64,000 nucleotides of DNA from CG2-30-58-95 sp964618215 (GTDB taxonomy: Bacteria; Chloroflexota; Anaerolineae; Anaerolineales; Villigracilaceae): NCBI GenBank assembly GCA_964618215.1, contig CAZTZE010000019.1:5659-69658 (forward strand), written 5' to 3'. Below the pieces are notes generated by a model that was given only the letters and a program-made list of their open reading frames with translations, searched no databases and was not told where the DNA came from. Position numbers and translations under genes: made by a program. This document shows positions 41,573 to 49,306 of the stretch, piece after piece. Position 1 is the stretch's first letter, and each line of letters opens with the position of its first letter.

Positions 41573-41800
41573 ATGACAACCGGATTTGAACAAGTCGTTG
41601 ATACTGTAATGGAATTACCTTACGAGCAACAGGAAATGCTCAAGGATTTAATTTCAAAATGGCATATTGAAGCCCGACGACTAGAAATAGCCCACGATGC
41701 GCAAGAATCATTGGCGCTCTTCCATGCTGGACAACTGAAATCACAATCAACGCAAACCATCATTACTGAATTGCGGCAATCTCTGAGCAGTGAAGAATGA
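41573..41800 (+). CDS. Antitoxin of a RelE/YafQ-type pair
   Basis: A 75-aa protein (FEQVVDTVMELPYEQQEMLKD, LISKWHIEARRLEIAHDAQE), starting at ATG 41573 after GGAGGTAGTG. Strongly helical, with a VVDTVMELPYEQQEML start seen in many small antitoxins. Its end overlaps the toxin start by 4 nt. Confidence 0.75.
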   Translation: MTTGFEQVVDTVMELPYEQQEMLKDLISKWHIEARRLEIAHDAQESLALFHAGQLKSQSTQTIITELRQSLSSEE

Positions 41801-42084
41801 AAAGGTCATTGGTCCTGACGCCCAAATTCACCCGCGCTTTTCGTAAATTTGTACGACACGATGCATGTTTGCAAAAACGGATCGAAGAAACTATGCGGCA
41901 AATGGAGACCGATGTTTTTGCGGTCGCATTAGGAACCCATAAATTGAGCGGCGTATTGTCAGGATTACGGGCATGCGCGTGTGGTTATGATTGTCGGATC
42001 GTCTTTTCCTTGGAACAAGATTTGGATTCTGGTAAAGAAGTCCTGGTGTTGCTTGATATTGGCTCCCACGATGAAGTTTATTGA
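41797..42084 (+). CDS. RelE/YafQ-family toxin
   Basis: A 95-aa protein: LVLTPKFTRAFRKFVRHDAC, LGTHKLSGVLSGLRACACGY, DCRIVFSLEQDL, LLDIGSHDEVY. The RAFRKF, THKL-SG, RIVF and final GSHDEVY pattern is the YafQ/RelE toxin type. mRNA interferase activity is inferred. Confidence 0.85.
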   Translation: MKRSLVLTPKFTRAFRKFVRHDACLQKRIEETMRQMETDVFAVALGTHKLSGVLSGLRACACGYDCRIVFSLEQDLDSGKEVLVLLDIGSHDEVY

Positions 42085-42225
42085 TTGCAAGCAAAATATA
42101 TGTCAATTCAATCACGTAAGCGGGCTAACATTGCGTCAACCCGACCGCGCTTACGCGCGTGCCAGCGGCGGCGCAACGCGCTTTGGGAGTAGTTTTCCAT
42201 TGTAGGTGCTTGCCCCGCAGCCGCG

Positions 42226-42335
42226 CGGCGGGTTATACTTTCTTCACCAGCAATTGTGTTTACACGGGCATGCGCCTGGAACGCTACGATCTGATGCTCG
42301 AGGTGTGGAGGAAAGAGGGAAATTATCAGGCATAG
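42226..42335 (+). pseudogene. URO-D-like remnant 3: frameshifted C-terminus
   Basis: Codes for SNCVYTGMRLERYDLMLEVW then RKEGNYQA and stops; one base is lost or gained in the GGGTTATACTTTC region just upstream, breaking the GGYIFSTSN strand. Similarity to remnants 1 and 2 spans the last 75-110 bp and the following promoter. Confidence 0.6.
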
Positions 42336-42339
42336 TGGC

Positions 42340-42367
42340 TTGACTTTTTGGGTGGGGTCATTATAAT
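42340..42367 (+). promoter_or_regulatory. Repeated promoter, copy 3
   Basis: TTGACT, 16 bp, TATAAT after remnant 3. The rest of 42368-42808 shows no recognised gene; only a doubtful 69-codon frame exists on the minus strand. The promoter could reach the lipoprotein at 42809. Confidence 0.6.
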
Positions 42368-42808
42368 GATACTCAGTGGATGGTGGCCTTTTGCGTTATA
42401 GGTAGAAGGTAACCGGAATCATGTATCCTCTATGACAATCACCTGCTATAAGCAGCTACCTTGAGGTAGTCAACCAAGTACATAGTTAGCCGCGATGGCA
42501 CAATCCTGGCTTCTGATTCAAACGATCGTTCATTCCATCTTTGGGGCATACACTCTGAGTTATATTTGATACGCTCCGATGAATTGGTATCGCATCCTTG
42601 TGATCCAGATAGGGTCGTTTGCTGACCGGAATTCGCCCAATCACTCATACGGACGACCTCGTCTTGAGGACGGCTGCTTCTGTTGAGAGGGGTAATGAGC
42701 CGGAGCAGAGGTCGAGGTGTGTACAGTGGTCGAAATCATTTCCATCAATTATTCTAAAATGCTACAATGAATACAGTCTCGAGTTTCTCTTCAGGATAGG
42801 AGAATGTA
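42368..42808. other. Gene-free stretch after the toxin-antitoxin island
   Basis: No coding sequence, hairpin or repeat stands out. Base composition is more AT-rich than the genes around it. It may be decayed DNA. Confidence 0.4.
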
Positions 42809-43429
42809 ATGATGAAACCGATCTACCTTGTGCTCGTCTTTTTAGCGTTTCTATCAGCCTGCCAGCCTGCGCCAACGCCGCAAGCCACCAAGTCTGTTTC
42901 TGCCCCCAACATCTCTGCAACTTCACCGGCAACGCTTCCTGCTGGCTTGTCCCAAAATATGCAAACGCTCGAAGCTTGCGGTTTCACCGTTAACCATCCA
43001 GCGCTTTTGATCCCGGATGGGCAGGGCTACCAGGTGATGTTCCAATCCGATTCTGATCCACAGGTATCGGTTTTTATCCAGTTACGCCGTCGCGACCCAT
43101 CTGAAGCCGATGTTTCCCTGGAAACCCTGGCGCTTCACCTCCAAATCCGATACTTCCCCGAAATGAGCAGTCTGGCCTTCGAGCCGATCACCGTGACAGA
43201 TATTTTTAGCAATCCCCTGGCGGGACTGCAGAGAGATATCGTCAAAGACGGCCTGCATACCCGCCTGATGGTGGTCGTGCGCCCGGATACTTTGCTGGCC
43301 GATCTGCTGCCCGGTGACGTAATCTATGAGCTGGTCGCTCAAGCTCCCGAAGACGCCTGGGCAAAATGGGGCCCGTTGTTCGATGCCATGCTCCAGTCAT
43401 TACAACCTCGTGATTGTGGAGGGGTCTAA
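42809..43429 (+). CDS. Lipoprotein of unknown function
   Basis: A 206-aa exported lipoprotein: IYLVLVFLAFLSAC with lipobox, P/T/S linker to about residue 50, then a compact domain (ACGFTVNHPALLIPDGQGYQ, VSVFIQLRRRDPSE, VTDIFSNPLAGLQ, RLMVVVRPDTLL) and a final DCGG. Not recognised; two cysteines (EACGF, RDCGG) could form a disulfide. Followed 36 bp later by a secreted metalloprotease gene. Confidence 0.7.
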   Translation: MMKPIYLVLVFLAFLSACQPAPTPQATKSVSAPNISATSPATLPAGLSQNMQTLEACGFTVNHPALLIPDGQGYQVMFQSDSDPQVSVFIQLRRRDPSEADVSLETLALHLQIRYFPEMSSLAFEPITVTDIFSNPLAGLQRDIVKDGLHTRLMVVVRPDTLLADLLPGDVIYELVAQAPEDAWAKWGPLFDAMLQSLQPRDCGGV

Positions 43430-43465
43430 AGTCTCTTTCTCTGCCTTATCGGATTTGGAGGAACA

Positions 43466-46400
43466 ATGAACAAGAAAAGGTTTTTCGCTCTTTTATTGGC
43501 ATTCACGCTTGCGGGAATCCTGTTGGCTTCTCCTGCTCTGGCGGTTCAACAACAACAACCCACCCCGACCCCCTATTACCTCCCCAGCCAGTTGTTCGCC
43601 ACATACAGCGTGGATATCCCCGAATGCTACTGGGAAACTTACTATTCGGGATTTGTGCCATGCTTCTCACCGGAAGGTACAGCCGGACAAACCCTCGAGG
43701 CTATTTGGCCCACCACCATCCGCACATTCGAGTTTTCACTCTCGAAGGATACCTGGTTGCTTTTTGAAGTAGATCGGTTCATCGAGGAAGGACACCCAGT
43801 CGGATGGTATATTGGAACTCTGGGTGTAAACCTAGAACAACTCGGCGGCGATGGGAAATGGAAATGGTATCAACACATTACAATCGGGTACACGATAAAT
43901 AAGGGTGTCCAGCAGCCAGCCACGTTCGATGAGAATTGGGCGAGTAAAGCTGCATACAACCCCAACTGGCAGCCGCTGCCGGCCGGGCAGTATCGTATCT
44001 TCGCCTGGGGGGAGTTTCACAACGGTACCACCTTGGATGCTTATTGGCCCTCCAGGGGTACGATCAAGGTTTATTCCTTTGATAATGTTCCTCCGCCAAG
44101 CGAGCCACCTGCCCAGATGGTGACACCAACGCTCACGCTGGAAGCCGGGAAGCCCCCCGTTTCCGGTGATCTATCCATCGAAAATGCCTTTGTCATGCTC
44201 CAGGCTGTGGAGGGCGGCAAACTGGTCGGCGGACGAGATGTGGCGGTGTTGGTAAAACCCTACTGGGCTTACCAGTATCCCGAAGGCCTGCCATCCGGAT
44301 ATAAGATCCAGGTCACGGTCAACGTGGACGACGCCCTCATCCTGCAAAACACCGCCGACATCGGCACGAACTTCGAGTTCATCCTGCCGGCCTCTCTCTT
44401 CCCAGAGGGGAGCGACACCCAGCACAAGCTCTCGATTCGTGCCCAAACGGTCGGCGCGCTGGTCGAAGACACGAACCAGGCCAATAACAACCTCGAAAAA
44501 ACCTTTACCACCTACGCCTCGCACCCCATGCGGCTGCTGTTCGTGCGTATCCAGACACCCAGCGGCACTGCCATTGGCTATGGCGCATTGGATAAATTTG
44601 CCGGCGAGGCTATTGCCTACTTAAGGCAGGTGTACCCGGTGCCGCGCGTGGAGCGCATAAATGGCAGTTACCTGGTCCTACCCGGCGCCCAGACCAAATA
44701 CATGGTCAGCCTCGAGGTCGCCAAGACCTTCTTGATGTACAACAACCAGCGCTGCCTCAAATATCTACCGGACGGTACGACACAATCTATCGTCCCCTGT
44801 AACATCCCCCCCGCCGACCTGGCGGTGGGCGTCTTCCCGGATCGAGTCTACGGCGACCTCGAAGGTTGGCTGTACGGGCGCGGCTCGAAAACATGGTCGA
44901 AATGGATGGATTGGACAGCCGAGGGGGTCGGTTGGACTTCGGGGGGACGCGGCGAACTCGATCGCGCCCCCATCACCTCCGTCAACAATCCCACGAACAG
45001 CGCTCACGAGATCGGCCACCACTTCGACCGGGAAGATGAGTATGACAACAACCTTGGTATCCCCATTCAAGCCACCCTGATCTGGCGCGACGGCAAGTTC
45101 TTTACCCCGCCGTTTTGCACTCGCGTTACATGCGTGACTTATTATAATTTCATGGGCAACGCCGGCGTCGGTTTGCCGAGCAGCGATTATTGGGTGAACG
45201 CCGACACCTGGAACATCATTCTGAACAATATCCGGCAACAGGGAATGGCGCGCGCCCCAATAGAAGTCGCCAGCTTGTACGGCATCCCACCTTTACGGAC
45301 CACCCCAACCGAGGTAGACGGCCCCGCCCTGCTGGTGATGGGAACGCTCGACGCCCAGGGTAACGCCGCCATCCTGACGGTTGATCGGCTGTACCATTAC
45401 ACGGCCCCCTCCGCCACCACTGGCGAGTACCGGCTCGAAGCGCTCGACGACCTGGGCAACAGTCCCGGCTGGGCCGACTTCAACACCTATCCCCTCGACA
45501 TCGACCAGCAGGTGCCCTTCCTGGTCACCATCCCGCTGGAAGGTCCCGGCAACGTCTACAACCTGGCCACCGAAATCCGCCTGAGCCGCAATGGCTCCAC
45601 CATTGCCAGCCTGCGCCGTTCCCCCTCGGCTCCAACCGCCTCGTTTGCCACCACGCCCGATCTGTCCGCGGATCCTATCACCCTGAGCTGGACGGTCCAG
45701 GACGCCGACGGAGGTTCACTACGCTCATCAGTCTACTACACAGCCGACGACGGGCAGACCTGGCAGGTGGTCGCCCTGGATTTGAGCGCCAGCCAGATCG
45801 AGATCGACGCCGCCGCGCTGCCTGGCGGCAACGCCCAGTTCCGCGTGGTGGTCAGCGACGGGTTGAACGAGACTACCATCCTCACGCCCCCCACCGCCAT
45901 CCCCGACCGACTGCCCAGCGTGGCGATTGACCTCCCCTGGGGCGCGGCATTCACCGAGGGCGAGCCGGTCATCGTCTCGGCCTACGCCTACGACTCCGAA
46001 GACGGCGACTTGCCCGAGACCAGCCTGATCTGGAGCGACGAGACCGGGCAGCAGATCGGGCAGGGCAGTCTGCTGAAAGCTTATCCCGCTCCCGGCGCGC
46101 ACACGCTGGTCGTCACGGCGATTGACTCACAGGGCCAGCAGGCCAGCGCCTCTGTGACCGTGGACGTTCAGGGCAAACCGCCGCTTACCGGGTTGTGGTC
46201 GCCCATGCTCGTGCTATACCTGATTGGAGGCCTGGTCGGTTCGCTTGGCCTGGCGGTCATCGGGCGGGGTCTATGGCTGGCGGTGACACCGGCCGAGAGC
46301 GGGCTGGCCGCTTTGCAGAAGGAGGGTAATGCGTGGATTCGCCGTTATCAGGCCGGACAGGTGGCTCCGAATGCCGTCCAGCAAATCCTGGACCAGCTTC

Positions 46401-46600
46401 GTGCGCGTGATCGTCAAGGTATCTGGTGGGCATTCGATCCCTTCAAGGGGCAATGGCTGCGTTGGGATGGGCAGGTATGGCGCCCCACTCTCCCGCCCAA
46501 GCTGCGCGGCGGTCGCCTCGGCTGCGGATTGGCGCTGATCATCGCAGGTCTGTTGGTGATCACGGCGATGGCCGTTGCGCTTTGGTGGTTCGGCACATAA
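43466..46600 (+). CDS. Secreted membrane-anchored zinc metalloprotease (M64-like)
   Basis: A 1044-aa exported protein. Signal peptide 1-26 (LLLAFTLAGILLASPALA), beta-rich N-terminal domains, a protease centre AHEIGHHFDREDEY with HEIGH at residues 514-518 and an acidic third ligand, as in IgA-peptidase M64-like enzymes. Immunoglobulin/cadherin-like repeats follow (PITLSWTVQDADGGSLRSSV, PVIVSAYAYDSEDGDLPETS). C-terminal region: a transmembrane helix (about 915-940), a cytoplasmic part, a WW-like GQWLRWDGQVWRP, and a last helix. Substrate unknown. Confidence 0.72.
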   Translation: MNKKRFFALLLAFTLAGILLASPALAVQQQQPTPTPYYLPSQLFATYSVDIPECYWETYYSGFVPCFSPEGTAGQTLEAIWPTTIRTFEFSLSKDTWLLFEVDRFIEEGHPVGWYIGTLGVNLEQLGGDGKWKWYQHITIGYTINKGVQQPATFDENWASKAAYNPNWQPLPAGQYRIFAWGEFHNGTTLDAYWPSRGTIKVYSFDNVPPPSEPPAQMVTPTLTLEAGKPPVSGDLSIENAFVMLQAVEGGKLVGGRDVAVLVKPYWAYQYPEGLPSGYKIQVTVNVDDALILQNTADIGTNFEFILPASLFPEGSDTQHKLSIRAQTVGALVEDTNQANNNLEKTFTTYASHPMRLLFVRIQTPSGTAIGYGALDKFAGEAIAYLRQVYPVPRVERINGSYLVLPGAQTKYMVSLEVAKTFLMYNNQRCLKYLPDGTTQSIVPCNIPPADLAVGVFPDRVYGDLEGWLYGRGSKTWSKWMDWTAEGVGWTSGGRGELDRAPITSVNNPTNSAHEIGHHFDREDEYDNNLGIPIQATLIWRDGKFFTPPFCTRVTCVTYYNFMGNAGVGLPSSDYWVNADTWNIILNNIRQQGMARAPIEVASLYGIPPLRTTPTEVDGPALLVMGTLDAQGNAAILTVDRLYHYTAPSATTGEYRLEALDDLGNSPGWADFNTYPLDIDQQVPFLVTIPLEGPGNVYNLATEIRLSRNGSTIASLRRSPSAPTASFATTPDLSADPITLSWTVQDADGGSLRSSVYYTADDGQTWQVVALDLSASQIEIDAAALPGGNAQFRVVVSDGLNETTILTPPTAIPDRLPSVAIDLPWGAAFTEGEPVIVSAYAYDSEDGDLPETSLIWSDETGQQIGQGSLLKAYPAPGAHTLVVTAIDSQGQQASASVTVDVQGKPPLTGLWSPMLVLYLIGGLVGSLGLAVIGRGLWLAVTPAESGLAALQKEGNAWIRRYQAGQVAPNAVQQILDQLRARDRQGIWWAFDPFKGQWLRWDGQVWRPTLPPKLRGGRLGCGLALIIAGLLVITAMAVALWWFGT

Positions 46601-46714
46601 ATCCAAACCAAGAGCACGTCAAATTCCCACCCCCTGTACCCCTTTTGGATGACTGGCGGTTCATTCGGTTTTGGCGGTGGTGCGCGCATTGCGCTTGGAG
46701 CGGCGCATACCGCC

Positions 46715-46830
46715 CAACCCCGCCCCCGCGCTCCCGCCTCCCCCCTCCCGCTAGCCCGCCCCCGCGCGCCCACCGCGCCTCCCCTCCGCGCTGACCTGCC
46801 CCGCGCGCCCACGCGCCTCCCCTCGCCCAC
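46715..46830. repeat. GC-rich low-complexity word repeat
   Basis: About 115 bp of near-tandem words such as CCCCCGCGC, GCCTCCCCT, GCGCGCCCAC with no fixed period. It lies between the metalloprotease gene and the sensor remnant. Confidence 0.6.
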
Positions 46831-46836
46831 CTTGCA

Positions 46837-47031
46837 GGCTACAGGAGTTTCATCATCGGCCCGTGGCGGATAGATACCTGGGGTGAAACGTTCCTCGCCA
46901 GTGCAATGGGTTTGTTTGCACTGCCGTTGTCCCTGCATTTGCTCAATGGGCTTGCATTTGCTTCCGGCTGGTTCGCGAGAGTTATGCTCGGCGACTCTTT
47001 CACCACAGAGCATGAATCCCACCAAGGGTGA
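46837..47031 (+). pseudogene. C-terminal remnant of a putative sensor-domain protein
   Basis: Without a start codon the frame reads YRSFIIGPWRIDTWGETFLA, SAMGLFALPLSLHLLNGLAF, ASGWFARVMLGDS, then stops. WRIDTWGE followed by a helix and LLNGLA...ARVMLG is the end of the membrane sensor domain of many actinobacterial/Chloroflexota kinases. Its 5' part is replaced by the GC-rich repeat at 46715-46830. 46601-46714 shows nothing coding. Confidence 0.5.
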
Positions 47032-47053
47032 AAAATTATACTTCCTGAACCTG

Positions 47054-47686
47054 TTACTTCAGCATTTCTTCCAATCTCTCTTTGACTTTCGGCCACTCGC
47101 TGTCCAGGATGCTGAAGTAGACAGAATCCCGGTATCCCCCATCGGGCAAAATGTAGTGATTGCGCAGCACGCCTTCCCGCGCTGCGCCGATGCGCTCGAT
47201 TGCCCGCAGGGAGCGCAGATTGCGCGCATCGGCTTTGAACTGCACGCGGATGCAGCCCAGCACCTCGAAGGCGTGCTTCAGCAAGAGATATTTACACTCG
47301 GTATTGACCGCCGTGCGCTGGAACCCGGTGGCGTACCACGTACCGCCAACCTCCAGGCTGCGATGCTCCGGGCGGATCTCCAGGTAGCGCGTCGCGCCGA
47401 TGGCGCGCCCGCTTTCAAGGTCTATGACGGCAAAGGGCAGGTCGGTGCCGACTGCCTGACGCGCAAGGATATCGCGCACCCAGACGAGCATCTTCTCCTC
47501 GTCCTCGGGATAGACATACAACATGTAGCGCCAGATTTTTTCGTCATGGGCGGCGAGGGTCAAATCTGACACGTGGGTCTCAGAAAGCGGCTCCAGGCGA
47601 ACAACGCAGCCGGCCAGGGTTACCGGTTGAAGAGCTTGCCCTGAGTTAAGCGAAGGGTTGACAAGTTCCAGTTTGGCTTCTGTCAT
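47054..47686 (-). CDS. GNAT-family N-acetyltransferase (RimJ/RimL-like)
   Basis: A 210-aa acetyltransferase: VRLEPLSETHVSDLTLAAH, YRYLEIRPEHRSLEVGGTWY-type strand, EVLGCIRVQFKADARNLRSL with the RNLRS CoA-binding turn, RAIERIGAAREGVLRNHYIL. Resembles ribosomal-protein-alanine acetyltransferases acting on proteins or small molecules. A 24-bp micro-insertion near the start gives PSLNSGQA. Confidence 0.85.
   Translation of the reverse strand: MTEAKLELVNPSLNSGQALQPVTLAGCVVRLEPLSETHVSDLTLAAHDEKIWRYMLYVYPEDEEKMLVWVRDILARQAVGTDLPFAVIDLESGRAIGATRYLEIRPEHRSLEVGGTWYATGFQRTAVNTECKYLLLKHAFEVLGCIRVQFKADARNLRSLRAIERIGAAREGVLRNHYILPDGGYRDSVYFSILDSEWPKVKERLEEMLK
47634..47657 (-). repeat. 24-bp micro-insertion inside the GNAT gene
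   Basis: On the minus strand, core TTCGCTTAACTCAGGGCA, matching the alaS and MITE units at most positions. It encodes about PSLNSGQA between ELVN and LQPVTL, in the non-conserved N-terminus. Confidence 0.7.
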
Positions 47687-47784
47687 AGTGTTTTTGGATT
47701 TTATCGTGGAGCGGTATAACATCCCGCTCCACATCCCTTACTTGCATACCACTACCAATTTTCGAAGGGTCATGCACAAGAGGG

Positions 47785-49050
47785 CTAACCAGCCGACCGA
47801 GTAGGTGCTGCGCAAGGCCTACCCGGTGGCCTAAGCTTTCGGTTGACCAGCAACAGGGTGATCAGCGTGAGCGCAGACAGGATGACCAACATGACTGCGC
47901 CGGTTATGCTGAGAAGTACTCCAAGAGCATCTGGCTGGTTCCCGGCCGAGTAGGTGCTGCGCACAAGGAAGACGCGCAGGCTCCCGAAGACGATCATCAC
48001 GGTCAGGGCGTTCCAGGCGCTATGGATGAGAACGGATAGGCCGTACAAGCCCAATAGTCGCAGGATACGCCGCTCCTGCCAGGCTGAGGCGATACCCCAG
48101 CCCATCAAGCCGGTCGTCAGGATGTGCATCAGGCTTCCGCCGGCGCGGGCCACGGCGAGCGCCCCCCAGTCCTCCCCGACGCTGCTGGCCGCCACCAGCC
48201 CTTCCACCAGGGCGAACCCTGCCCCGCTCAAAGCGCCGAGGGCGAATCCCTGGGCGGGTGAGTGCAAACGTCCCGCCATCAGCCATACCGGGATGGGCTT
48301 GACCAATTCCTCGATCAAAGGCACCAGACCCGCCATGACGACGATGGCTGACAGGATCGCGAGCGGATTCATCAGATATGGCGCAATGACCATCAGGAGG
48401 GTATCCAAGTCCTGGGTTGAGGATAATTGTGACTTTATCTGATTGAAGGCAGCCATCCATTCGGGGTGGGCAGCCAGAAGCAGGAGGCTCAAAACCACAA
48501 AGCCGAGGTAGATCAGGAACTCGAGCATTGCAGCCAGACCTGGCCCGGCCAACATCCCGACCCCGAAAGTGCTCCAAAATCGCTGGCGGGAGCCGAGCGG
48601 CAGGCCGCCCAGGCCGATCCATGCCAGGGTCAGCACAGGCAGGGCGATCGCCGGCAAATACAGGAGCGTCGTCATCAGCCAGCCTGCATTGAGGCTGGTC
48701 TCCAACATGTATCCCGAAAGGATTGCAGACAGCCAAAAGGCCAGGATTACGATCGCTTGCCAGACGCGGATAGGCCGGATTGTGACGGTTGGAATGGGCT
48801 TGCCGTTCAATCTCCTCAGGCTGTAATAAAGCGCTGGGAGCAGCAGTGCAACGCATAGGAACAGGCCGCCGGGCAGGAGAATATCGTCACCCGCAGAGGC
48901 TGCGGTATTCGGTATCAGCGCTGGTTGAGCGATCGCCAACGCATCCCTGAGGAGCAGGAACATTCCGCAGCTAAACATAGCCAGAATCCCCATTATGCTA
49001 AGGATGGCGAGCAAAATGGATGGCCAATGGGTAGTTGGGCGAGGCTGCAT
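47785..49050 (-). CDS. PrsW-like intramembrane metalloprotease
   Basis: A 421-aa protein with about ten hydrophobic helices. PrsW signatures: VPLIEELVKPIPV (EExxK), GAGFALVEGLVA (FxxxE), SLMHILTTGLMGWG and LIHSAWNALTV (two His motifs). Members cleave membrane anti-sigma factors. ATG at 49050 follows GAGGAG. Two copies of a TGCGCAGCACCTACTCGG unit are in frame near the C-terminus, coding for RSTYSAG and the final PCAAPTRSAG. Confidence 0.82.
   Translation of the reverse strand: MQPRPTTHWPSILLAILSIMGILAMFSCGMFLLLRDALAIAQPALIPNTAASAGDDILLPGGLFLCVALLLPALYYSLRRLNGKPIPTVTIRPIRVWQAIVILAFWLSAILSGYMLETSLNAGWLMTTLLYLPAIALPVLTLAWIGLGGLPLGSRQRFWSTFGVGMLAGPGLAAMLEFLIYLGFVVLSLLLLAAHPEWMAAFNQIKSQLSSTQDLDTLLMVIAPYLMNPLAILSAIVVMAGLVPLIEELVKPIPVWLMAGRLHSPAQGFALGALSGAGFALVEGLVAASSVGEDWGALAVARAGGSLMHILTTGLMGWGIASAWQERRILRLLGLYGLSVLIHSAWNALTVMIVFGSLRVFLVRSTYSAGNQPDALGVLLSITGAVMLVILSALTLITLLLVNRKLRPPGRPCAAPTRSAG
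47790..47819 (-). repeat. Short repeat family 2 unit at the PrsW-like 3' end
   Basis: Minus-strand core TGCGCAGCACCTACTCGG; the second copy is at 47942-47965. Related words (TGCCGAAGGCCTACTCGGTG) occur at 63771 and, slightly changed, at 14230. Confidence 0.6.
47942..47965 (-). repeat. Short repeat family 2 unit inside the PrsW-like gene
   Basis: A 24-bp stretch with the core TGCGCAGCACCTACTCGG, in frame, coding for VRSTYSAG between two hydrophobic helices, where a loop insertion is tolerable. Confidence 0.6.
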
Positions 49051-49105
49051 CAATATCTCCTCTCGAAGGCTTAACCGGGACAAGCCGGAACCAAACAGGA
49101 AAATT

Positions 49106-49210
49106 CAAACACAAAGGGCACAAAGGCTTTCACGAAGATCACAAAGTTTTTTCTGAATAAATTCCTGGTGCCCTTCGTGCTTCCCTTTGTATTCTTTGTG
49201 TTTTTTTTTG
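49106..49210. repeat. CACAAAGG-word inverted repeat, copy 1
   Basis: Left arm made of near-tandem words (caaacacaaagggcacaaagg), right arm their complement (cccttcgtgcttccctttgt), ending in a T-run. About 100 bp. Upstream of the PrsW-like gene and downstream of the DsbA-PPIase gene; could serve as a terminator. Confidence 0.65.
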
Positions 49211-49306
49211 TACAAGAATTTCACTGCTAAGAGCCTACCTGTTGGGCGGATTGATCGCGGAGCATCCCCGAAGTACCCCGCTGGGGCACGAAGGGGGCAA
49301 TCCGCC

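Noticed and set aside
42439..42648. 69-codon minus-strand frame
   Set aside because: No ribosome-binding site, no domain, unusual composition.
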